This document shows, piece by piece, positions 34,430 to 44,140 of a stretch of DNA of 64,000 bases. The position numbers were made by a program, and so were the translations under genes. The notes under the pieces were generated by a model. It saw only the letters and a list, made by a program, of their open reading frames with translations, did no database searches and was not told where the DNA came from. Within the stretch, counting starts at the first letter, position 1; each line of letters opens with the position of its first letter. The DNA is from Riptortus pedestris (taxonomy: Eukaryota > Arthropoda > Insecta > Hemiptera > Alydidae): positions 2,475,001 through 2,539,000 of the forward strand of contig CM032229.1 of the NCBI GenBank assembly GCA_019009955.1, given 5' to 3'.

Positions 34430-35040
34430 TTACGTTTGTTTCGCAGGCCAGGCTGTTTGTTTTGCATTGGCAGTGTTTAATGTGATGTTCTCATACGCAG
34501 CGAACACACCTTGGGGGGAGGTGGCAGTATTTCTTAGTATGCCCATGCCTTTGAAAAACATCAGTATGGCATAAAACTCTTCTTTTAACCCTTGGAGATC
34601 ACCGCAAATTCTCGAAGCTAGTAAAGACCAGGGTCACCAAATGGCGATCCGTACTATTAAAACCTGACAGACATTTGATGGACCCCCAGGACCAGTCCAA
34701 GGAGCTCTCGACCTATATGGCGACAGACTCCCGATTTCACTTCCGGTAATACCCTGCCTTCGCCGCAGCCACTTCAGAACCCCGCACGACCGAATCATCC
34801 GTCTTAACCGCGTCGAGAGCGAACTTCGCGTGCGGATTCGAACGCCATTTCGGGGCTTCCGAGATGTTGACGAGATCCTGCGCGTCCTGGAGATGAATAA
34901 CCGTGGAAGGAGCGCCAGAAATATGAAAATTGTGGCGGAAACCTTCAAATTCCAGCCGCACCGCCGCCTATGCCTGACTGACAGAATACACGTCAGCCTT
35001 TCCTCGTCGATAAAGGGGCAAAAATATCTCTTCTTCCAGT
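34430..35040. other. GC-rich island in the intron of gene B
   Basis: From about 34500 to 35040 G+C rises sharply and many CpG are present. Both strands have open frames here. The minus-strand frame (34737-34961) reads RLEFEGFRHNFHISG.. and TVIHLQDAQDLVNIS.., the plus-strand frame RIRTPFRGFRDVDEILRVLE... I recognise neither. It ends abruptly at the C tract. It may be a foreign or misassembled segment, or part of an unknown gene. Confidence 0.35.
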
Positions 35041-35082
35041 GTCCAACCCCCCCCCCCCACCCCCCCCCCCCCCCACCCCCCC

Positions 35083-35113
<31 letters not shown>

Positions 35114-35565
35114 CCCCCCACCACCCCACCCCACCCCCGCCCCACCCGCCCCCACCCCCCCCCCCCCCCCCACCCCCCCCCCCCCCCACCCCCCCCCCCC
35201 CCCCCCCCCCCCCCCCCACCCCCACACCCCCCCCCCCACCCCCCCGCCCCCCCCCACCCCCCCCCCCCCCCCCGCGCCCCCCCCCCCCCCCCCCCCCCCC
35301 CCCACCCCCCCCCCCCCCCACCCCCCCCCCCCCCCACCCCCCCCCCCCCCCACCCACCCACCACACCCCCCCCCCCGCCCCCCCCCGCCCCCCCCCCCCC
35401 CCACCCCCCCCCCCCCCCATCCCCCACTCCCCCTGCCTCCCCCCCCCCCCAGCCCCCGCCCACCCCACGCGCCCCCCCCCCCCCACCCACCCACTCCCCC
35501 CCACCACCCCCCGCCCCCCCCACACACCCACCCCCGCCTCACCCCCCACCCCCCCCACCCCCCCA
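35041..35565. repeat. 525-bp near-pure C tract
   Basis: Almost every base is C, with scattered single A and a few G or T. All six frames are open over most of it (Pro/His-rich on plus, Gly-rich on minus), which is an artefact of composition. Such a tract would form G-quadruplexes on the minus strand. Irregular A interruptions without any unit length make a sequencing or assembly artefact likely. Confidence 0.85.
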
Positions 35566-36268
35566 AATTATAAATATTTTATTCGATAAACTGGCGGCAT
35601 CAATATTTATTGACAGGTTGAAATAGAAATGGTTTCCCGTGGAAATAAAAAGATTGAATACATAAAATTATAAGTATTTTATTCGATAAACTGGCGGCAT
35701 CAATATTTATTGACCGGTTGAAATAGAAATGGTTTCCCGTGGAAATAAAAAGATTGAATACATAAAATTATAAGTATTTTATTCGATAAACTGGCGGCAT
35801 CAATATTTATTGACAGGTTGAAATAGAAATGGTTTCCCGTGGAAATAAAAAGATTGAATACATAAAATTATAAGTATTTTATTCGATAAACTGGCGGCAT
35901 CAATATTTATTGACCGGTTGAAATAGAAAATGTTTCCCGTGGAAATAAAAAGATTGATTACATAAAATTATAAGTATTTTATTCGATAAACTGGCGGCAT
36001 CAATATTTATTAGCAGGTTGAAATAGAAATGGTTTCCCGTGGAAATAAAAAGATTGAATACATAAAATTATAAGTATTTTATTCGATAAACTGGCGGCAT
36101 CAATATTTATTGGCAGGTTGAAATAGAAATGGTTTCCCGTGGAAATAAAAAGATTTAATACACATAATTATAAATATTTTATTCGAAAAACTGGCGGCAT
36201 CAATATTTATTGACAGGTTGAAATAGAAATGGTTTTCCGTGGAAATAAAAAGATTGAATACATAAAAT
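35566..36268. repeat. Seven-copy 100-bp tandem satellite
   Basis: CTGGCGGCATCAATATTTAT recurs at 35591, 35691, 35791, 35891, 35991, 36091 and 36191, exactly 100 bp apart. Units differ at few positions (for example TTGACAGG, TTGACCGG, TTAGCAGG), so amplification is recent. No frame of interest. Confidence 0.95.
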
Positions 36269-36269
36269 C

Positions 36270-36906
36270 GTATTGTCATATTCATTAATTACACAAATCC
36301 CCTGTATAATGTAAATGTAACTGCAAAAGCATTACCATTTATTTGTTACACCCTAGACATAAGCAGTTACGAACATGGTATTAGAATTACTGTTACCTGG
36401 CATAATAATATTTTCCCTTCAAAATATAAATATTTGATAATTAGAAGCACTAAATAAGCTATTCATTGAATTTAAATTGGTCATATTTATAGTTTTAAGC
36501 CAAGGCGTTATAATGCCTTTTTGTCGAATATTGTCAAACGTTTTAACTCTAGTGGCAGAAGTCATAATTTGAAAATATTTTACAACCTTAAATTTATTCA
36601 CTCTTTTTCCAAATGAAATCAACAAACAACGATATCCGGGAATATATTTCTTTTACGTCGAAGCAATCCCCCACTCCAGAGGGTGTTATCAAAGTATCAA
36701 ATCTCTCATTTTTTATTTTATCTTAATTTTCATCGTCACCTTTTCTTGAGAATTATATTACAAATTCATATATGTTTATGAATTTATAATGTGAATTAGT
36801 GAAATTCAAAGGAACATTGTTACTATAATTTCGTAGAAATAACATATTTAATTCAAGTATTGATTTAAATAGTTAAATAGTATTGCTTATTCGGTTTTGC
36901 TTTCAG
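36270..36906. other. Intron sequence before gene B exon 2
   Basis: AT-rich, no repeat recognised. It ends in the polypyrimidine-like acceptor GGTTTTGCTTTCAG at 36893-36906. Confidence 0.45.
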
Positions 36907-36990
36907 GAAGCTATTGTATGGAAGGAAAAGAACTAAATGATCTTAAACCAGTGCTTTGTCAAAGAGGAGAATATTGCTTAGCAGTTGGTT
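36907..36990 (+). CDS. Three-finger (Ly6-like) protein B, cysteine exon 1
   Basis: 84-bp exon between acceptor GCTTTCAG and donor GTAAGT at 36991, phase 1 on both sides. It encodes SYCMEGKELNDLKPVLC and then QRGEYCLAVG. The residue completed at its 3' junction is Trp. It supplies the first three of eight cysteines (spacing 13 and 5). It corresponds exactly in length to 31403-31486 of gene A, and the Cys, SY and MEG residues are unchanged. Confidence 0.8.
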
Positions 36991-37117
36991 GTAAGTGCTT
37001 CTACACCTCTTAAGATAACATCTCATTTTTAAAACTACAATAATACCACCAATAGTAAATAACCTTAGAGCTTTAATGCAGTATAACTGATGAATAATAT
37101 GTTTTTACGTATTTCAG

Positions 37118-37383
37118 GGTATCATAATAACGGAGGATATTCATATACGTATAGATGTCTATCTGGACCATACTGCGAACGTGAAGGAAAGAAACCAACA
37201 ACTCTTCGATGTGTAGAATGTACCAAACCAGCTTATTGCAACAATATAACAGAAGTACCAAAGAGAAAGGAAGAGACAACTACAGTCACAGCTTCAGTCA
37301 AGCAACGCTCAAGGGCCCATATATCTCACTTCAATATTAAACTAATAATATTAATCTCTGCTTGCTATTTGGGAAGCTATTAA
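37118..37383 (+). CDS. Three-finger (Ly6-like) protein B, last exon
   Basis: The exon follows acceptor ACGTATTTCAG and ends in TAA at 37381-37383, with AATAAA at 37425-37430. It encodes YHNNGGYSYTYRCLSGPYC, then LRCVECTKPAYCNNITEV, a Thr/Lys-rich linker, and the hydrophobic end IKLIILISACYLGSY. Over the whole protein the eight Cys are spaced 13-5-17-5-11-2-5 and finish in CN, as in Ly6/uPAR-type three-finger folds. The hydrophobic end suggests GPI attachment, so the mature protein would sit on the outer cell surface. Its function cannot be inferred further. Confidence 0.8.
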
Positions 37384-37434
37384 ATTCTATGTTTCTATGT
37401 TCCATTAGTTACTCATCATTGTTCAATAAAATTG

Positions 37435-39120
37435 TTATAATGCATACTGTATATGATCTAATTAATGGCCATTACTAGGTAGAATTTGTTCATGGTAACT
37501 ACAACTCATATACCCCATTATTCATCAATTTATCCATGTACAGCATTGGAATGTGACATGACCTATCAAAAACTATCATGTAATCTTCATTAGCTGTATA
37601 GCAACAGGTCTATCTGAATAAAAACAAATTGCTAATTGCAAATTGTTAAGTCGAGAATTGTTGCAACTGAGCCTTGCGCAAATTGATTGAAAAGGTAGGA
37701 ATAGGTTATTTTGAATTTTATTAAACTAAATAAATTAAATTATTAAAATGTGAAAATCATTTCAACAAACAGTTTTAGAATTATGAAGATAATGTAATCA
37801 GATATGTTAATGTATTGCAGGATTGAAATCATAATTGAGTGGTAGGTTAGCACCACTGAGCCTAGGGAGGAGTGGGGATACTTCCTTTGTCCTATCAGTT
37901 CTGCCGTTTCCCTGGCGGTATATGTTTACATGTGTAATGAAATTTACATTGCATTACATAAGCCCATTATAAATGGCTATATATTTTATATTCCATTGTT
38001 TGTTTGTTTTTTTGTGGTATTGGACCAATATTGTGATTGCGTTGAGCATCACTGTAAGCCGTTCGGGATGCCCTACCTCCAACTAGAATATATTGGCTTA
38101 CACTATTTATTCATTTCACACCAGACAAGGACTTAAACTTATTAGTATAGGAAATATGCATATCAATAATAACTTGATATTCTATATGTTCACCATTGGG
38201 TATACATTCCATTGCTTCCTGTGTTGTATTTATGATTTATTATGATTATTTATTATTGAGTTTGACTTGATGTTTGATCAATAGACTTTTGGTCCCGGGG
38301 GAGGGGGTGATGTAATGAAATTGACATTGCATTACATAAGCCCGTTATAAATGGCTATATATTTTATATTCTGAGTATTCCCAGCACAGAGCACATTAAG
38401 ATTAATATGTATGAATGCTTAAATGTATTGTTTTTACCTTTAAATAAGAATTATATCCAATTTGGAGTGAAGTCACCATGTGCACTAGCATTTTCATAGA
38501 TAACGCTGATGGATTTTGATAATAACATTCACAGCTCTTAACGGCGGTACACTACTTAATAATAGGGATGAATGTCGATAATTAATTCACGTTAAATGCA
38601 CTTTTTGAGCGTATTTCGATCGGCAGTTTAAAAGGACGATGGGGAGGTGCAACCTGTTATTTCAGGTATTTATTAAGTCTGCTAAGTTAATTTATGATAT
38701 ACTTTACTTTAACACACTATTTACCAATATGAATATACAGTTTACAATCGTGACTTAAAAAAGCGTAGTTTTAATAGCGGTTATGACGTACCTAAAACAG
38801 CTGTTACGTTTTGTACCCTATCAAGGGAAAGGGAACTTTTACTCATACATGGTTTGCAAGACAGGATACTTTCTTCGATTATGAATTATATAGTAAAAAA
38901 AAAAAAACAACTACATGCATAGGAGACAAGAAATATAAAAATATTGAGGACTGTGAAGCCTTACATAACAAATAACTATTTTTAACAAATCCACAGCAAC
39001 GACAAAAATAAACCCTAAGCACTGGGACGGGGAAATGTCAGAATTCGTGCTAAGTAAAGCCTTGGCAAAAAATATATCATCATTATTCAGCCTCAAAAGA
39101 ATTACCGGGCTAAGTAGGGC
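37435..39120. other. Spacer with a 59-bp direct repeat
   Basis: A segment starting TGTAATGAAATTTACATTGC occurs at 37933-37992 and again, almost unchanged, at 38311-38371 in the same orientation, 378 bp apart. Between them lie CCGTTCGGGATGCCCTACC and the G-rich CCCGGGGGAGGGGGTGA. The repeats lack TG..CA ends, so they are not ordinary LTRs. Bases 38910-39120 are an RC1 end in plus orientation (CATAGGAGACAAGAAATATA to GCAACTTAGCTAT). Confidence 0.5.
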
Positions 39121-39131
39121 AACTTAGCTAT

Positions 39132-39180
<49 letters not shown>

Positions 39181-39259
39181 CACCGGTCTAGCGGTCGCTA
39201 TTATAATTTTATCGTTACCAAACTCGATTTATAAGCGTTTCATGCAAAACTGAAGAAGG

Positions 39260-39625
39260 AGTTCGCTACCGGAAGTTGTTATTTAGAGAAATTTGCTCAA
39301 CAATTCTTTTCAATATGAACTACCAGGTACCTCCAGTGGAAAAATTAATTCAAATTATAATATATTATTATAATATTTTGACCTTAATAATTTAAATCTA
39401 TGCATAACGCAGAGGAAACGGGAAATATGACAATATGGAGAACAGTGAAGTCTTACATAAAAAATTAATTTTATTATTAACAAATCCACAGAAACGACGG
39501 GTATTAACCCTAAACACTGGGACGGGTAAATGTCAAAATATTGTGCAAAGTAAAGCCTTGCCAAAAAATACCATCACCATTCAGCCTCAAATGAATTCCC
39601 GGGCGAAGCCGGGTATCTGAGCTAG
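39260..39625 (+). mobile_element. RC1 repeat, plus copy with intact 3' terminus
   Basis: This ends AATTCCCGGGCGAAGCCGGG (hairpin CCCGG-GCGAAG-CCGGG at 39598-39613), then TATCTGAG and CTAG at 39622-39625, with T next. This is the layout of a Helitron 3' end. The body includes TAGGGTTAATACCC-type sequence in reverse and the long block around CACTGTCCTCCATATTGTCA (reversed). Confidence 0.6.
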
Positions 39626-39639
39626 TAGATATATAAAAT

Positions 39640-40330
39640 TGTAACCTCTGTCTGTACATTGATTTTTTTCGCGAAATTTCACGATAACTTTTCGTTTCAC
39701 ATGTCATAGACACCATAACTGCATTTTGTTTCTTTGTTTGTTTGTTACCTTTTCACCCATAAATGGCTGAACCGAATTTTATAAAACTTGGTATGTATAT
39801 TACTACTAAGCCAACTTAGACTTCAGGCTATGTTAATATTCTCTGAGACGAACAGGAGTGGGGGTTATAGGGGAAGCCTGAAATTAAAAATAGCGATATT
39901 TCGTTTCCTATTGGGTTTTCGGCAAATATGTACATAACAAAAGTTGTTTATTTTGTTATTTAGCGTAACATTTGTTATATACACTCTTTCCGTATACTGA
40001 ATTATAAACGATATATACGCTAAAACTTATAGCGGAAGTGAAAAATTTTATTTGGGACAAAATATCCAACCGAAACAAATAAAACTCGGTATGTGTATTA
40101 GCATTACCGCTTTCATTATAACAAGCCATACCAACATTTCTAGGGACGAGCAGGAGTGGGGTTTGCAAGGGAGGCCTGAAATTAACAGTAGTGATATTTC
40201 GTTTCCTATTGGTTTTTCGACAACAACAGTTGTTTACTTTGTTATTTAGAGTAACTTTTGTACGCATTCACTTTTGTCGTGAAATGAAGTAAACACGGGA
40301 TATACGCTAAACGGGAGTCAATAATTATAT
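39640..40330 (+). mobile_element. RC1 repeat, 5' modules
   Basis: It starts ATAAAATTGTAACCTCTGTC and contains TTTTTTTCGCGAAATTTCAC, then two of the ~230-bp modules (39840-40020 and 40120-40300). It gives the opposite end of RC1 in plus orientation, adjoining the previous copy across a short TA stretch. Confidence 0.5.
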
Positions 40331-40394
40331 TAGTACTTAAATAAGGGGTTTTAATAAAGGAATATTATGACAAATGATGTTATGTTTTATATGA

Positions 40395-42327
40395 TAGTTC
40401 AATGTATGATTCCAAACAAGTACTGTTGACGCACTATACAGAATTACTAATTTACTACGAACGAATCTAACAGGAAAGAAACATATTGTAATCGTTTCGA
40501 TGGATTTTAAAGGTGCCTTCGATTACGCCTGGTGGCCTTCGATATTCGAATCATTACATAAACAAAAATGCCCACAAAATATTTACAAATTACTTAGAGA
40601 CTATCTCAATAATCGAGTTGTATACATGACCCTTCAAAACACTACTGTACACACTTCTCAAAATAGAGGAACGCCACAGGGCTCAGCTTGCTCACCTCTA
40701 CTGTGGAAAATCATTTTAGACAGTCTACTTAAAACAATACTACCAGAAGGAACTGAAATTATTGCATTTGCTGACGACATTTTACTTATGGTCATTGGAA
40801 TAGACTTAATTCAAATCACCCAACTTACTAACGCTGTTTTGGTACTAATCAATGAATGGGCTAAAAACACACTCAAATTTAATTTAGAAAAAACATCATA
40901 CACACTGTTTACAAGACAAAGACACACACCTACCTTAGACATTAAATTAAATGGTGTGACATTACAAGAAAAACATATCTTAAAATATCTTGGACTTCAC
41001 ATTGACAAGAAATTGAAATGGAACTATCACATTAATAACTTACAAACAAAACTGCTTTCAATAATAAACGGACTCTCGATGGCTGCTAGATTGTCCTGGG
41101 GTCTTAAATCCGACGCTCTGACCACAATATACAAAGGGGCGATCGTTCCCATATTGACGTATGGAATTGAAATATGGGGCCATGCCTTGGTCGTGAAAAG
41201 AAATGTCAAAAAATTAGAAAGAGTGCAAAGGCTAATTGCGATAAAAATTGCTAAAGGATATCGTACTTTATCTTATGAGGCTTCATGTGTATTAGCAGAC
41301 ACTATGCCAATTTACATCAAAGCTGAGCAAATGATAAGGCAACATATGTTATTGAAATTGAATGAAATCCCACAAGACTTTACATTACAAAATATTACAT
41401 CAAACGAAATAGAAAAAGACGTGAGACATACTTACTGGTTACACCCAAAGGACTACATTAGACCATTAGACAACTTAGACATAACGTGGACATATCATAT
41501 ATACACTGACGGAAGTAAAAACAAGGATGGCGTTGGGTGTGCGTACATTATTTTAAAAGACGGCAATATTATACAGAGAGGACAATACAGACTATCACCA
41601 CTATCAAGCAGAAAACCTTGCAATTACTGAGGCACTCAAAACACTACACGACATTTCAAGTGACAGAGAGACTAGCATAATCTATACGGACAGCAAAATT
41701 AACATAGACCGCATTTACAATAACGAAAACTATAACGAACAGACTGAACAGATCAGACGACTAATCACACTATGTAGACAGAAAAATGTAATAGTGGCAA
41801 TAACATGGATAAAGGGACACTCCGGAAATTTAGGAAATGACACAGCAGACCAACTTGCAAATACAGCTTCAAGAGACGAATCGATACCTATTACCTACTC
41901 TAAACTGACTAAACAGACCATTAAAACTATTTTGATAAACGAATCTTATAAAAAATGAGACGAAAGATGGACAAACACTACTAAAGGACGACAATTACAT
42001 AAGTACATACCAACTGTATACCAGAGACAAAATATAACACTTAGCAATTCTAAACAAATACAATTTATATCAGGACATGGACCTACGAAGAGTTACTTGT
42101 ACAAATTTAAACTAACAAACACAAATACATGTAAATGTGACAATGAGACTGAACAGACATATGACCACCTCTTATATGACTGTACATTACTTGACGGACC
42201 AAGAACAAAACTCATCAAGTATATTACTTTACAAAACGGAACTTGGCCGACGGACAAACCGAAACTTTTACTCAAATTCAACAGGGGATTTAATGTATTT
42301 ATTCAAGATTTGGACACCATTTTGTAG
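40395..42327 (+). pseudogene. R1-like LINE, RT-RNase H-Cys block, 5'-truncated
   Basis: Best LINE copy in the window. Coding sequence starts before the ATG at 40500 (TVDALYRITNLL is in frame upstream). It shows, in order, MDFKGAFDYAWW, RGTPQGSACSPLLW, and the catalytic box as FADD rather than YADD (about 40767). YLGLHIDKKLKW and AKGYRTLSYEASCVLA of the thumb follow. RNase H follows from HIYTDGSKN at 41500, but a one-base shift near 41600 moves the rest (AENLAITEAL, YTDSKINI, GNDTADQLA) to the next frame. A TGA at 41956 is a further break. The C-terminal Cys/His block (CKCDNETEQTYDHLLYDC) is in the final 77-codon frame. The endonuclease and ORF1 are absent. R1-type assignment rests on the GAFDxAWWP box and the RNase H order. 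Confidence 0.75.
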
Positions 42328-42342
42328 ATATACATCTATTGT

Positions 42343-42568
42343 GGGGCTCAGGTTAGCCATGCGAGTTAAAGAGTTGACCATTATCTCACATGGTAAACCT
42401 AGAGTGGCGAGTTCGATTCTTGCCTGGGCATAGGAAATTATTTAGTGACGAAATTCAATAAATAACATCCTAAAATCCCACCCTGGCTAGAAAAGGGTGG
42501 TAACCTGTAGATAACCCGTCCCAATTAGCCTGAGTTGCAAAAAGTGGACGTTAATAAATAATAACAAA
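42343..42568 (+). mobile_element. tRNA-derived SINE, best copy
   Basis: It begins GGGGCTCAGGTTAGCCATGC 15 bp after the LINE stop codon. The B-box-like GAGTTCGATTCTTGCC lies about 65 bp in. The head fits a tRNA-like region of ~85 bp ending CTGGGCA. The tail shares GTGACGAAATTCAATAAATA, GGGTGGTAACCTGTAGATAA, CCGTCCCAATTAGCC and GTTAATAAATAATAACA with the other copies. As the least degraded copy it serves as the reference here. Confidence 0.8.
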
Positions 42569-42569
42569 T

Positions 42570-42999
42570 AATAACATCTATTGTTGTACACATATGTAAT
42601 ATTACATATGTTTTATTTTATTATTTTTTTTTACTTTATTTTTGTTTATATTTAATTAATTTATTGTTGTATAATGTTTACAATTATTATATAAGAAATA
42701 TTATAATGTGCTGAAATGTGTGTAGTATCCAAAGGATGGAGCACACAACATTTAAATAAATTCCCACGTTAGAGGGATACTCTGCGTGGAAAACAGGAAA
42801 AAAAAAAAAGTATGATTCGGATTAGTGAGGTTATAAATCTTCGTCACCCCCTCTCATAACAAGAGTTGTTTATTTTGATATTTAGAGTAACTTTTGTTAT
42901 ATACACTTTTGTCGTATACCGAAGAATAAATGAGTTATAAGCTAAAAACTATAGCGGGAGTCATTAATTTTATTGGACTCAAAAGACTCAACCGAACTA
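42570..42999. other. Probable LINE 3' UTR and RC1 piece
   Basis: After the SINE, 42570-42810 is T-rich, ends in an A-run (GGAAAAAAAAAAAAG), and may be the 3' UTR and poly(A) of the LINE upstream. Bases 42850-43000 match an RC1 module (AACAAGAGTTGTTTATTTTG, TCGTATACCGAAGAATAAAT). Confidence 0.45.
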
Positions 43000-44030
43000 A
43001 AAAAAAAAATCCTTCACGCAGGGGCTGCGTAAACTAAGCAGATTTCCCACGTGAAGTTTTACATGTGTACCCAATTCGAAGTGTGGCAGCAATGTAGGAG
43101 GCACCTAGCCATTACAGCCTTAATCCAGCCTACACTTATCCAACAACTTCTTTGGTGACTGAGGATTCGCTACGATGGTTTAGCGATCCTATGGAAGGGA
43201 CAGTCTCCTACTAACCAGCTCCCATACGAGAGAAACACATGTACCAGTTTACCTGGCCTGTATGTCCCCGTGCTTTGAACACACGACCACTACGTCTATG
43301 ACTGGGAGTGAAGGCAAGCCTCCACTCCGGACACCACCCAGCCCGTAGTTCACATTGAGTAAGCCGCTAGAACTTACCCCATTAAGGCAGGAGTGATCCC
43401 CTGCCCGGAACAGCAAAGCCGAATAAGGACCTACTGTTCCTACGGTTCCCCTACCCAGCAGCTACACAGCGAGGGCTTACTGCTGCCACTGGGGAGGCCC
43501 GGCGCCGTCCCGGAGCGTGAAGTTTTACATTGAGTACCCATATCGAGGTGTGGCTACAATGTAGGAGGCACCTAGCCGTGAAGCCAAATGTGAATTTTTA
43601 CAGTCGCGAAATCTGCCCAATAACATCTGTAGTAGTAAGGGATTTCTAAACCTATTCACGAGGGACGAACAGTTGACGGAAACGGCCGCCAGAGTTCTCG
43701 GCGGATAGTCCCGAATAGAACCAACTCCTGCCGACCACGCACAGAATACAAATGCTAATATCTCGGTTAATATTCAAGATACAGAATAAGTGTATAGAAC
43801 AATATTTATAGTAAATTTAATTTGCAATAAGATTTATTCTACACAATTTTTCGATCCGACGCATAATAACGGAGATATTTTGAATTTTCAACAATCCCTC
43901 CTCTAAACCCCCCCTCCCACTGGTCCGATTTCAGCCATTAACGAACTTGATCTTCCTTTTTACATAAAATGATTAAATTCCGCGTTTGGTAAGAATCAAA
44001 CAAAAATTGCGACCGCTAGAGCGTTAACAG

Positions 44031-44077
<47 letters not shown>

Positions 44078-44078
44078 C
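43000..44078 (+). mobile_element. H1 repeat with an internal GC-rich insertion
   Basis: It starts AAAAATCCTTCACGCAGGGG with AAGCAGATTTCCCACGTGAA, then is interrupted at 43065 and resumes near 43606 with GCGAAATCTGCCCAATAAC. The H1 middle runs to CGACCGCTAGAGCGTTAACA and an (AC)n-(TA)n tract at 44033-44075, where an RC1 end begins. The 3' half of H1 is missing. Confidence 0.6.
43065..43605. other. GC-rich insertion with terminal direct repeats
   Basis: A ~540-bp block far richer in G+C than its host H1. A ~62-bp segment containing GCAATGTAGGAGGCACCTAG occurs at each end (43054-43115 and 43519-43580) in direct orientation, together with the H1 words GTGAAGTTTTACAT. Between them is about 400 bp with no open frame of note and no tRNA-like head that I recognise. 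It could be a tandem duplication around an inserted short retroelement. Confidence 0.45.
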
Positions 44079-44140
44079 TAGCTCAGATACCCGGCTTCGC
44101 CCAAGAATTGATTTGAGGCTGAATGGTGATGGTATTTTTT
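44079..44140 (-). mobile_element. RC1 terminus cut by a DNA transposon relic
   Basis: CTAGCTCAGATACCCGGCTT at 44079 starts an RC1 copy that continues only to GGTATTTTTTTGG before transposase sequence takes over. The RC1 copy at 45359 carries the same first ~90 bp. Confidence 0.6.

Noticed and set aside
34634..35626. Large Pro-rich and Gly-rich frames on both strands (up to 310 codons)
   Set aside because: They are produced by the C tract, which is open in all frames.
37933..38371. Very short LTR element
   Set aside because: The direct repeats lack TG..CA ends, and there is no primer site or polypurine tract between them.
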